Shown here: one piece after another, positions 10,586 through 20,871 of the stretch
How the letters are laid out: each line of letters begins with the position of its first letter
Position numbering within the stretch: the first letter of the stretch is position 1
Assembly: GCA_964034945.1 (NCBI GenBank)
Contig: OZ035960.1
Span: 63,714,970-63,778,969 of the forward strand
Reading direction: 5' to 3'
Source: Chrysopilus asiliformis
Taxonomy: Eukaryota > Arthropoda > Insecta > Diptera > Rhagionidae
DNA: 64,000 bases
Made by a program: the position numbers and the translations under genes
Notes under the pieces: generated by a model
What the model was told of the DNA's origin: nothing
What the model saw: the letters and a program-made list of their open reading frames with translations, nothing else
Databases searched by the model: none

Positions 10586-11332
10586 TTGGAAAAAAGAATT
10601 AGTAACCACATAAACGACTTAAAGAGAACAAGAGAAAATAAAATATCTGATGACATACCACACACAGCCTTAGTTGAACATTACAAAACACATAGACACG
10701 AACCAGATTTTGAAAAGACAGAAATTTTAGCGACACAGAGTAACTACAGCAAAAGACTCACTGTCGAAGCCCTACACATATACAGTGAAGACACTTACAA
10801 TATAAAACGAGACACAGATCACATCTCTGCTGTATATTGCGCGCTCTTAAACGACAGAATAGAAAATAAAAGAAAAAGAAAAAGAATTCTCTCTGACGAT
10901 GACGAACACAACGATGACAACAAACGTATACGGTACTGAAACTGAGTGAACAATACTAAGAAAGAAAAAACTGTTGTTGTGCTCACTGTGATTTAACAGT
11001 CAGCTGTTCTTCGAGAATACATTTTTTAGTTAAATTAGCCATTTTGTGACGTCGTGTTTAATTTATTATATTTGTTTATTTATTTTCATTATTCTTGGAT
11101 TTATTCTGTTTTTAAGTTTACAACGTGCTTAATGTTTTTATTTTTATTTTTGCTGATTATGAACATAAGTGTTCAATTTCTTATTACACCGACATTAATA
11201 TAAACACGACATGCAATTCCTCCAATAAATAATTTGTAAGTAACAGTTAGACTAAAGCAACAACAGACATTATATTTTTTCACAATTTTGATGATTTTGT
11301 ATTGTATTTAGACATAAGGCTCCTGAAGATGG
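10574..11332 (+). repeat. Inverted arm of the Penelope copy
   Basis: Reverse complement of 9136-9894, including an exact second copy of the endonuclease C-terminal coding region (EKRISNH... to KRIRY, 10586-10939, plus strand). It ends inside stem II of the hammerhead-like motif (CCTGAAGATGG), where Tc1 sequence begins. It is a rearrangement product, not a separate gene. Confidence 0.9.
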
Positions 11333-12263
11333 CCGTGTTTAAGACGGATCATTGATTCATCCGTCCAAAGTACCCGATTCCAATATTCCGGAATTTTTAA
11401 TACTTTAATAGTAAAAAGGCGATGAAAATGTATTAAAAACTCCGGAATATTGGAATCGGGTACTTTGGACGGATGAATCAATGATCCGTCTTAAACACGG
11501 CCATGGACGTGATTGGGTATGGCGAAAAAAAACGAATCCTTGGCTTCCCGGTACCCGAAACCCACATTAAAGTCATGTGACAAGGGTGTGATTGTTTGGG
11601 GATGCATTTCCAGTTACGGCCGTGGTAAAATTGTGTTGCTGGAGGGAAATGTTAACTCAAACGTGTACCTTAGACTGTTGCAAGAAGTTATAATACCTGA
11701 AGGCAAGCGGTCAATATGAGACGATTTCATACTTCAGCAGGATAATGCACCTATACACAACGCCACAATTGTACAGAAATACCTTAAGAGACATCATATA
11801 ACGGTTTTTAAATGGCCACCATAGAGTCCAGATCTTCCGCCGATCGAAAATGTATGGGCTTGGTTAAAAATGAAGGTTGCTGAATGTCAACCACGAAATC
11901 TCCTTGAACTGAAAAGCTGTATTCAGCAACAATGGCTAAAATTTACAAACGAAGAATGCAGAAAGCTTACGCTTTCTATATCCAACCGTTTAAACATCAT
12001 GTCCCACCGAAAAGGTGGCCATTGTGGTTGTTAAAGTCTGGTGTTAACCTACTTTTGACTGCCTTAAAAATTCAAATGTTTAAGTTTAGCTCTATTTAAA
12101 AAAATCCTTCAAATTTTTTTGCCTTTTTCTTACCAAAAATAAAAAAGAAGACATTATTTGTTTTATTAGTCACAATACTTTTGAGTAAATTTTTTATTTT
12201 CTACTATTAAACATGCCTTCTTTCAAAAATCCGGTCGTGTTAACCTACTTTTGTGAGGTACTG
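11329..12263 (+). pseudogene. Tc1-family transposase remnant with its 3' terminal repeat
   Basis: Begins with a small foldback (11329-11395 against 11440-11504). It then encodes a degraded Tc1 catalytic domain: WTDES at 11471 (first Asp), VIVWGCISSYGRG, LQQDNAPIHN (second Asp), and SPDLPPIENVW (Glu) 34 residues after the second Asp. Stops and frame changes occur at 11716 and in WPP*SPDL. The C-terminal SHRKGGHCGC is followed by non-coding sequence and a terminal repeat ending GTTAACCTACTTTTGTGAGG...CTG/TA at 12263. The N-terminal DNA-binding half and left terminal repeat are missing. Confidence 0.85.
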
Positions 12264-12320
12264 TATGTTGGGTTTTTTATTGTAAATTAAATTTTGAATA
12301 ATAATATAATTATACTTACT

Positions 12321-12430
12321 TTTTTTTAGAGTCAATATTTCCAGGAGGCACGAAAAATTTACGCGTCGTACTCGCACAAAATTTTCAAGGAAATGATAAA
12401 ACATTCTCCTCAAGTAACAGTACATTAATT
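12321..12430 (-). pseudogene. Exon-like fragment with consensus donor site
   Basis: Minus-strand frame ...KFCASTTRKFFVPPGNID... ends at AAAAAAA/GTAAGTATAA (donor-like, about 12320). A TGA interrupts it upstream (FP*KF). It probably belongs with the exon-like piece at 8794-8945 inside the same TIR element. Unrecognised family. Confidence 0.25.
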
Positions 12431-14112
12431 TTACCGGTGCACGACCGAGACAAACCCGACTTCCAATCGGTGATTATCGATAATTGTTGAAGATCATACC
12501 GACGACACCCTCGATGACTCGTCACTGACATGTCATCTAGAGGATGATTTTCGTTCTTTTTTTACTTACCAAACCGCAAAAAAGTGGTTGTGTGGGTTTG
12601 TTGCCATGGTTGTGTGGGAAAGTTAGTGACAAAAATTTGGCAGGGTATGCTTTAATCAAAACCGTTGTCTGACTTTTATTCCAGTTTGCCATTGAATAAA
12701 CAAATTTTAGCTAAACAACATGTACGCACTCTACGACGATCACTGAGTAAATGATTTTTTTGTAACAAGTGGAAATGAATCAGCCAATCAGCATCCTTGA
12801 GCAACTGAAATTTTTAGTTTGGGTTCGACTTTTCGTGTCATCGTTCCCACTTCGTCACTCGCCCGTAAAGAGTCGATTTGTGGCGCCACACTAAGCGCGT
12901 GTAATCGTGCTCAAACAGTTGTATCAAAATTCCACTTTGAAGTCACTCTTTCCAATAAGATTTTTTTAAAGGTAGAACCTGAATCGTATGTCGATGCGTC
13001 CGTCATGCGTCCGTCACGTTGACAGTTCGAGTAAAATCAACGGGCTGCTATGAGTACTCCCATAATAATGCGTTTTCCGATGCGGCAACCGCATAGATAG
13101 GGATTGCAATACCGGTAAACGGTAAACCGGTTTACCGGTAAATCGGCTGAAAATGCATAATTTTTTTACCGGTAATTTTACAGCTCATTACCGGTCAATT
13201 CGGTAAAAACATTCAGGGAATTCACAGTCCTCTTTTAAATTGCGGGTAAATTTACCGCTCGGTAATTCAGTCAAATTTAACAGATTTTTACCAAGACGGT
13301 AATTTGGTTCATGTAAAAATGAATTACCGGATTCGGTAATTGTATGCATGCCTTGAGTCGTGTTTTTCAGCCTCGGTATTCGGTATCAAAAATCAACCGC
13401 GGGTGGCGCTAGTAATGTTTTTAGTTATCAAATTTTTTCGCTGGTTATCTCATCGGACTGCAATTTTTTTCAATTTTGATAGCCGTTGCCACAATAGAAA
13501 TTCAAAAGAATACATCAAACATGGATTTAAAGGTATTTGATATATTTTACAATCAAATTCGCAGTTCATGATTTGGTCACTTATCAAATAAAAGCGCTGT
13601 TCTCAAATCTGTGCTGTGGGATGTTCACAGCAGAATATTTTCAGTCTTTTAATATTACCGAAAATACCGAATACCGAAGAGGACTGTGAATACCCTCATT
13701 ATTTTTATAGTGAGGCGTGAAACTACTCTTGTTATGAATACATTAAATGTTATACGTATTTAAAAGTGTTTTCTTTTAACTCAACCAAATTTAAATTCAA
13801 TATATTAATGTGGATGATTATTACTAGTGAAAAAAAAATTTTTTTATATGCGTTGGTGAGTAGACTTCAAACTCAAAGTATGAGCAAAAGTTTTCCAATT
13901 TCCCGGTAGCGTTTTTTACTTTTTACAGTTATTTATATATTATAAATATTTTTTTACGTATTATAACATTAAACAAAGCGATACTAAACATGAATGGTTT
14001 CTATCTCGCTTGAACTTTAGGCGCTATTGAAAAATTTCTGAGAGAAAAGATATTGAGAGAAATTTTTTCAAAAGTTTTTCGCTCATTTGTCTTTCCACTA
14101 TATGGAAAGCCC

Positions 14113-14393
14113 CACGGCATACAGACAAACAAGGTATGCTGTAAACTTTTGATAGTCAGGTGTGACGTCATTTGTGCCGAATTTTTTAAATTAATTTTTA
14201 TGTTTATTGATCACTATTTAATGCAATCAGTCCACTAATTTACAAATATTTAATTTAAATCGCACAAATTTAAAAAAAAACCATCCAGAATACAAAATTC
14301 CTTCTGCACTTCACGAACTAATCGGCACAAGTGACGTAGCAACGAAATGTCAGATTTGAGTTTACAGCATACCTTGTTTGTCTCTATGCCGTG
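14113..14393. mobile_element. MITE nested in the hAT, 281 bp
   Basis: Inverted ends begin CACGGCATA and continue as AGACAAACAAGGTATGCTG. An exact 8-bp duplication GAAAGCCC flanks it (14105-14112, 14394-14401). An 8-bp duplication suggests hAT or P-type mobilisation. Confidence 0.9.
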
Positions 14394-14439
14394 GAAAGCC
14401 CTATATCAGAATTTGACACTAGTGATTGGCTCTCAAAAT

Positions 14440-14745
14440 CAGCGCCGGCTCTATGGTTCTATGCGCCCTATGCAAGTTATTTTTTTGCGCCCTTTTTGTT
14501 TGAATTAAAAAAAGTGTACATATGGCAGATAAGTAAATAAATTTAAAGGCACAAAACGTTTTATGTAAAATAATTCATACAAATAAAATAATTACAAGTT
14601 CAACGAATTATAATAGTTCAACATAAAGTATAAAAAAGTTAACAATTTTATTTATTTAAGTTTCTAAAATTTTACTTTTCTTGCGCCCTTTAGCTCGGGG
14701 CCCCCATGCCTGGCATGGTCTGCATATTAGGTCGAGCCGGGCCTG
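14440..14745. mobile_element. Second MITE nested in the hAT, 306 bp, GCGCCC-rich
   Basis: Ends CAGCGCCGGCTC and GAGCCGGGCCTG with an exact 8-bp duplication CTCAAAAT (14432-14439, 14746-14753). hAT-type. The ends are GC-rich in an AT-rich neighbourhood. Confidence 0.9.
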
Positions 14746-15520
14746 CTCAAAATATATATTTCTGTTCTCTCAGTGCAGTTTAAAATTTCATAGTAAGCAA
14801 TGTATTTTCAAAACAAATTGTTGTTTTAGTAAGCTATGAAATCTTGCATGTTCTTAGCATAAGTACAGTAAGTAATATATATTTCTGTGCAAAAAAAAGT
14901 TTTTAAAATAGATAACTGCATAAACATAAGCAAGCTTCTCAAAATAACTCCACAAAGTGGTGAGAATTTTGGTTTATTATTCTTAATATTATTATATTAT
15001 ATTGCGTTTTATATTTTAGTTTTCTGAAGAGAAATAAAGGATACTTTCAATTACACATTATTTCTTATTTTTTACCCTCTCTATCATATAATATTGTGCA
15101 TTTCCTAATAATTTTAGAAAATTTTTAATTTACCGGTAATTACCGGTTTACCGGTAATTTTAATTTTTTTTACCGCGTTACCGGTAATGACAAAGTTCGG
15201 TAAATTTGCAATCCCTACGCATAGAGTAGGTCGAATTTCTACTTTTACATGCGGCAACGCACGGAAATGTCATTTCGCAAAAAAGTTTTTTTTGCGATTT
15301 AAGCAATTTAAGTATGGAACAAATTGAAAGTAATTGTTTCGACGATAAACTAATAGAAGAAGTGCAAAACAATGAATTAACTCCAGATTCGTTGCCGTAC
15401 CCAACTGTCACCACATCGAAGTGTCAACCGGACGCACGCATGACGGACGCATCGATGTACGAGATTCAGCAGTAGGATTCTTGGCACTTATAACGATGTA
15501 GTTATCCATAACGATGTCGT

Positions 15521-15707
15521 TATCCATAAATACGAATAAGAGATTTTACGTTTGTGGTAGTGGATATGAAATGGCGTTGTATTTGTTTCTCGCTGTCATC
15601 TTTCCAATAAAATTACCCTCGACTATGACTCTGGCAATGCTGAGCCTTTCAATACGAATTTTCATAACGACTGCTCTCGTACCAGTCGATAAACACTAAT
15701 GTTTGAG
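15521..15707 (+). repeat. Family G, copy 2, left half (right half 19471-19560)
   Basis: Paralog of 4651-4830. Interrupted after GTTTGAG by the P-type element. The sequence resumes at 19471 with GTTTGAGTTTCGTCC, matching 4823-4900 of copy 1. Confidence 0.8.
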
Positions 15708-16075
15708 CACAAACAAGTATATACAGATGTCTAAACGCCTATCCAAAAATCGCTCTATGAAACAGAATCTTGGGAGCTTTACAGCCAACGGACAGCTTTC
15801 TTGAGCACATGACCGCACTCTTGACTCTCGCGTACCACACCTGTCCCCACCGTAGCTTTGGACCCTGTTGCATAATAAATAGAGTGAGTGTGAGTGCGAA
15901 ATCATGCATATTTCACCCATATTGCAATTGTGTGTCGTTTGGCTTGGCATTGGTAGAAAAGCACAAACAACAACACGTCAAACGACTCTTAACTTCAGGA
16001 ATAAACTGATCATTGCGAGTGGGGCTGTGAAGATAATTGTTTTCGATTTCCATTTATATATTTTTAACACGAAAA

Positions 16076-17650
16076 ATGTCTTGGAAACGAACAAAGTGCA
16101 GCATTATAAGTTGCCAATGCAAGCCAGAACAGTTCCCTGACAGAAAATTTTTTAAATTTTTAAAACCTGAAAATGAAAACTATAATACTTGGTTAAATGC
16201 TATAGGTGAATCTAAAAATTTGATCAAATCTAAGAAGAAACCATATATACATATGTAGTATTCATTTTGAAAAAAAATATGTGGGTTAGAAATTTCTTAA
16301 ACGTGACGCGATACCTAGCCTTTTTAAAAGCTTTTATTTTAAATGTTACGCGGTCTGAACTAATTTCCGGTTTTGTTCCATTGAAGGTGAAAATACTGAA
16401 TTTTCCATTGAAGATCTAAATCTCGCTGCAAAAGTTCTTGATACAAATTCAAACAAAAATCAAATTTGCCAGGACATTTTATGCGATCGCTGTGTTAAAA
16501 GCTTAAAAACAGATAAGTTTTATAGATTAAAAATTGCTAAACAGGACTCTGTTATAAAAAACCAAAAAAATCAAGATAAAGAGTTTACTAAAACAAAATC
16601 AAATTCTAAAATTGAAATTAACAAGGGTCAAACATAGAAATTTGAAACTAATAAAAAATTCACAGCGATCATTGAGTGAAAAAATAGACACAATCCCCCA
16701 TGCCAATGAGATGTGCAAAATATTTTCTAAATTGATTTTAGACCTTAATCGTTCAAACAGTTATAACGACGATGAGAAATGGATTTCACAATCAATATTT
16801 TTCCGCTCATCAGCAGGATATAAATTTTTAAGGGAAAACTTGGGCCTACGGTTACCTAGTGTGGCCTCCCTCCATAATTGGATAAAAATTAAAAATATTT
16901 CACCTGGTCCAAATGAAAATATTTTAAAAGGGATTAAACAACAGGTCGATTTATTAAAGGATTATGAGAAAGAAGTAGTAATTATTTTTGATGAAATGGC
17001 CATACAAGAAAACTTGGTTTATGATAAATGTACTGACCAAATAGACGGTTTTGTTGATTACGGCGATTATAAAAAAAATGTATTGGCAAAATCGGTTTGC
17101 GTTTTTATGGTACGAAGTCTATGTGGAAAATTAAAACATGCCCTTTTTTTATGTCGCAACACCAAGCCCCATACCAGTTAATATGATTGATGAGTAAATA
17201 CAAAAATGTATAAGCATTTCTAAAAATATAGGCCTACTAGTAAAAGGAATAGTATGTGATCAGGGGCCGACAAATAGAAAATATATCAAAGATAAAGGTG
17301 TCACACAACAAAAACCCTATTTCAGCCATGACAATCAGACCATTTATGTTTTGTATGATATTCCTCATTTATTTAAGAGCATCCGGAATAATTTTTTGAC
17401 ATACAATTTCGACACACCGGATGGGTTGGTAAGTTGGGATGTAATAAGATTTTTATATAATTTGGAAAAGGATGAAACCACTAAAATTTGTCCAAGGCTT
17501 TCAAGCGCGCATATTGATCCATCCAATTTTCAGAAGATGTCCGTTAAATTGGCAGTTCAAGTGCTGAGTCGAAGTGCTGAGTAATTAATTTCCTAAAGAA
17601 TCATTAGAGCTAGAAGGAAACTGTCAAACATAAATTCTGTGTTAAAATTT
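16076..17650 (+). pseudogene. P-element-family transposase with THAP finger, degenerate
   Basis: Starts at ATG 16076 (MSWKRTKCSIISC). C8-x4-C13 and the THAP tryptophan (NTWLNA) are in frame. The second zinc pair (CSIHF, C-x2-H) and the THAP tail (KFLKRDAIPSLF) follow in shifted frames at about 16255-16325. The leucine-rich linker starts near 16385 (EFSIEDLNLAAKVL). The RNase H-like core is open from about 16612 to 17181: FRSSAGYKFLRENLGLRLPS, IIFDEMAIQENLVYD and IDGFVDYG, all P/THAP9-family signatures. After stops near 17180-17350 the DIPHLFKSIRNNFL motif appears (17359), then a final frame to 17584. At least four frame breaks, some of which could be small introns. No complete transposase can be made from this copy. 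Confidence 0.85.
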
Positions 17651-18009
17651 TTTTCGTTAAGCGAATAGTTTTCTCAAATTCTCAAGAAACATATTTTTTC
17701 CTAAAAACTGTATGGGAGGGACCCGTTATACTTAACGGTGGCAAACTATTTTGATGGAAAACTATTTTTAAAAAACCTAAAAGTAATAGATGAAAAACTC
17801 CGATTTTTTAAACTCGTCCAAAATAATTTCAACCCGTTTTTTAAATGCGCGACAAAGATACAGTAATTTTCTTAATTAAAAATATATTTCTGTAAAAACT
17901 TGAAAAAAACAAGTTATGATTTCACTAAAACCATTTTTGAAAAAAGCGCTAAGAAAAAAAATGCTTTTGCATATTGCCGATTTATCAGTAAATCAATAAG
18001 TAGAATCAA

Positions 18010-19157
18010 AACATAAAAACGCTTTTATTAAAAAAGAATGCACTAAAAAGAAAAAAATAATTTTCTGGACGCTGTGTATCACAAATATAAAAGCTTTTAA
18101 AAAGCGAGATAAAGCATAAAACAATAAAATAAAAATTTATTATATATTCGAAGACTAAAAAGAACAAAATAAATAAAATAAAATAAAAAATTTTAAAAAA
18201 AAGCTTTTATTAAAAAAGAATGCACTAAAAAGAAAAAAATAATTTTCTGGACGCTGTGTATCACAAATATAAAAGCTTTTAAAAAGCGAGATAAAGCATA
18301 AAACAATAAAATAAAAATTTATCTCGCTTTTAAAAAGCTTTTATATTTGTGATACACAGCGTCCAGAAAATTATTTTTTTCTTTTTAGTGCATTCTTTTT
18401 TAATAAAAGCTTTTTTTTAAAATTTTTTATTTTATTTTATTTATTTTGTTCTTTTTAGTCTTCGAATATATATCCTTACATTTGAGATGTCCTTACAGGC
18501 TTTTTAACTTGAGAATCGTATTCAGCGACCCCAAAAACCCCCAGAATAGATTTTTTTCCGGAAAATTTGGAGAAAGGGATAATCACGTTATCCTTACAGG
18601 ACATTCCGTTATCCTTACAGACTTTTTAATGGCAGATTCGGATTTAGCGACCTCAAAAACCCCCAGAATAGATTTTTTTCCGGAAAATTTGGAGAAAAGG
18701 ATAATCACGTTATCCTTACAGGACCTTCCGTTATCCTTACAGACTTTTTAATGACAGATTCGGATTCAGTGACCTCAAAAACCCCCAGAATAGATTTTTT
18801 TCCGGAAAATTTGGAGAAAAGGATAATCACGTTATCCTTACAGGACCTTCCGTTATCCTTACTGACTTTTTAAAGACAGATTCGGATTCAGCGACCCCAA
18901 AAACCCCCAGAATAGATTTTTTTCCGGAAAATTCGGAGAAAAGGATAATCACGTTATCCTTATAGGACCTTCCGTTATCCTTACAAGGACGAAGTAGTGA
19001 AAATATTGTATTGTCATCGGACTTATATAAGTGTGCAAAATTTCAAGTCAATCAGACAAGTGGAAGTGGGTCAAAATTGGGTTGCAAGATTTGATCTGAC
19101 AGACAAACAGACAAACAGACAGACAGACACGAAGGCAAGCTAAATAAAAGCTTTTAA
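18010..19157 (+). repeat. Repeat family E, copy 1: palindromic head, 122-bp tandem array, GACA tail
   Basis: A palindromic head (about 18010-18420) built from AAAGCTTTTATTAAAAAAG and GCTTTTAAAAAGCGAGATAA blocks in both orientations. Then about four tandem 122-bp units (each with CCTTCCGTTATCCTTACAG and ccccaaaaacccccagaata), then AAATTTCAAGTCAAT and a short (GACA)n tail ending TAAATAAAAGCTTTTAAAAA. It lies inside the P-type element. No protein is coded; open frames across the units are by-products of the 122-bp period. Confidence 0.85.
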
Positions 19158-19526
19158 AAATCATTAACGATCTTCGCAAGCCCATTCGAAATTATCAATT
19201 CCTTTCTGAAGCCAAGATTTTCATATTTACCAAAAATATCACAAAAAACGATCTCGCCTGCGCTACACCACCTCTTGACTCCGCTTGTCATAATAATAGA
19301 GTATGCTTGGGTGTGTATGTGTAGCCGACACTCAAGACGAAACTTAGTTCTCAGCGGCTCTCAGTCAGCTACAAGAAAAGCTTTTTGTCGGCTATCAGTT
19401 TGTCGGCTATGAGTAAAAATTGCGACAACAGCGCCAATGGCCATTAGACATCTGTATATACTTGTTTGTGGTTTGAGTTTCGTCCACTTAAGAATGTTGT
19501 TTAATTGTTGTCACGTTGGCAAAAAT

Positions 19527-20612
19527 GAAATAAAATGTTGAATGCGTCCCTTAATTGTCTAAACATTACTCGCATTTGTCTTTTCCTTAAAAAAACGAAA
19601 TTAAATTCGCCTTTACTTTGTGTTCAAGTTGAAATTTTCAAATCGCTGATGAAAAGAGATCTTTCACGCACAGCGAAATGAAAATTACACTTGCTGGTGG
19701 AGGCCAACAGCGGAAACCGGTTGTAGTGCGGAAAGAGGGAGGGAAACACATGTTGGCAGCAAGAAAGCGCAATAAAATTGAATTGAATCGAAATTGCTGA
19801 CAGCAAAAAAAAAATCTTTTGTATTTAACCTCAACCATTTGTGTTTATTTCTGACATTTTTTTGTTGTGATTGTTAATAAAAAAAAGCTTTTATTAAAAA
19901 AGAATGCACTAAAATGAAAAAAAAAAATTTCTGGACGCTGTGTATCACAAATATAAAAGCTTTTTAAAAGCGAGATAAATTTTTATTTTATTGTTTTATG
20001 CTTTATCTCGCTTTTTAAAAGCTTTTATATTTGTGATACACAAATATAAAAGCTTTTAAAAAGCGAGATAAAGCATAAAACAATAAAATAAAATGTTGAA
20101 ATAAAATGTTGAATGCGTCCCTTAATTGTCTAAACATTACTCGCATTTGTCTTTTCCTTAAAAAAACGAAATTAAATTCGCCTTTACTTTGTGTTCAAGT
20201 TGAAATTTTCAAATCGCTGATGAAAAGAGATCTTTCACGCACAGCGAAATGAAAATTACACTTGCTGGTGGAGGCCAACAGCGGAAACCGGTTGTAGTGC
20301 GGAAAGAGGGAGGGAAACACATGTTGGCAGCAAGAAAGCGCAATAAAATTGAATTGAATCGAAATTGCTGACAGCAAAAAAAAAATCTTTTGTATTTAAC
20401 CTCAACCATTTGTGTTTATTTCTGACATTTTTTTGTTGTGATTGTTAATAAAAAAAAGCTTTTATTAAAAAAGAATGCACTAAAATGAAAAAAAAAAAAT
20501 TTCTGGACGCTGTGTATCACAAATATAAAAGCTTTTTAAAAGCGAGATAAATTTTTATTTTATTGTTTTATGCTTTATCTCGCTTTTTAAAAGCTTTTAT
20601 ATTTGTGATACA
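19527..20612. repeat. 515-bp direct duplication (19527-20041 and 20098-20612)
   Basis: The block starting GAAATAAAATGTTGAATGCG recurs at a distance of 571 bp, including family E palindrome pieces (GCTTTTAAAAAGCGAGATAA) that probably promoted the duplication. The unique part, with a GC-richer stretch around GGTGGAGGCCAACAGCGG, shows no clear gene. Confidence 0.85.
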
Positions 20613-20871
20613 CAGCGTCCAGAAATTTTTTTTTTCTTTTTAGTGCATTCTTTTTTAATAAAAGCTTTTTTTAAAAATTTTTTTTTTATTTTTTTTATTT
20701 TGTTCTTTTTAGTCTTCGAATATACAGTGGTGGCTCGATAATTCGGACACTTGGTAATTCGGACACCTCAGTAATCCGGACAAAAAATTTTTAATATTAA
20801 AGACTCTGTAATTCGGACATAAGACAAAAAGTCGGACTCAGTTATCCGGACACTAGATAAAAAATCGTATT

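Larger units (their letters stand above)
9136..11332 (-). mobile_element. Penelope-like retroelement, snap-back (inverted) copy
   Basis: Two arms, 9136-9894 and 10574-11332, are reverse complements of each other over 759 bp without visible indels. They flank a single-copy loop, 9895-10573. The loop plus left arm encodes the C-terminal reverse transcriptase tail and the GIY-YIG endonuclease. The turn is at a 13-nt sequence, AAATGTTGTTTGG, that occurs in both the RT and the endonuclease coding parts. Partial inverted copies are typical of Penelope insertions. The 5' part of the element is absent. Confidence 0.85.
8371..12647 (-). mobile_element. TIR element broken open by Penelope and Tc1 insertions
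   Basis: Left end TATCCCTGCCAAATTTGTCA (8371) pairs with GACAAAAATTTGGCAGGGTA (ending 12647). Removing the Penelope copy (about 9000-11332) and the Tc1 remnant (to 12263) leaves an element of roughly 1 kb. It holds a GATGAC-rich tandem repeat near the left end and two possible minus-strand exons (12321-12430, 8794-8945) with splice-like borders. I could not fix a target duplication, so the superfamily is unassigned. Confidence 0.6.
13098..15217. mobile_element. Non-autonomous hAT element rich in ACCGGTAA, 2120 bp
   Basis: Ends TAGGGATTGCAA / TTGCAATCCCTA with an exact 8-bp duplication CGCATAGA at 13090-13097 and 15218-15225. Both sub-terminal regions are packed with ACCGGTAA/TTACCGGT motifs (about 13110-13340 and 15130-15200), presumably transposase-binding repeats. 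No transposase is encoded. Two smaller elements are nested inside. Confidence 0.92.
12980..15472. mobile_element. MITE with GATGCGTCCGTCATGCGT ends, opened by a hAT
   Basis: Left TIR about 12980-13029 (CTGAATCGTATGTCGATGCG...) and right TIR about 15419-15472 are imperfect inverted copies sharing GATGCGTCCGTCATGCGT. Removing the internal hAT (13098-15217) leaves about 370 bp. Target duplication not resolved. A family H scrap (about 12905-12972) lies just outside the left end. Confidence 0.7.
15708..19470 (+). mobile_element. P-type DNA transposon, 3.76 kb, with an internal family E insertion
   Basis: Perfect 27-bp terminal inverted repeats beginning CACAAACAAGTATATACAGA at 15708 and complementary at 19444-19470. 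GTTTGAG is directly repeated on both sides (15701-15707, 19471-19477), a 7-bp repeat where classic P elements make 8. The element carries a broken THAP/P-family transposase (16076-17650). A family E repeat occupies 18010-19157, which explains the length and the apparently missing transposase C-terminus. Confidence 0.88.

Noticed and set aside
10586..10939. Plus-strand 117-codon GIY-YIG C-terminal frame as a separate gene
   Set aside because: Exact inverted copy of the Penelope endonuclease tail created by the snap-back rearrangement.
19624..20409. Paired 60-66 codon minus-strand frames
   Set aside because: They are the same sequence duplicated at 571-bp distance, with no domain and low-complexity flanks.
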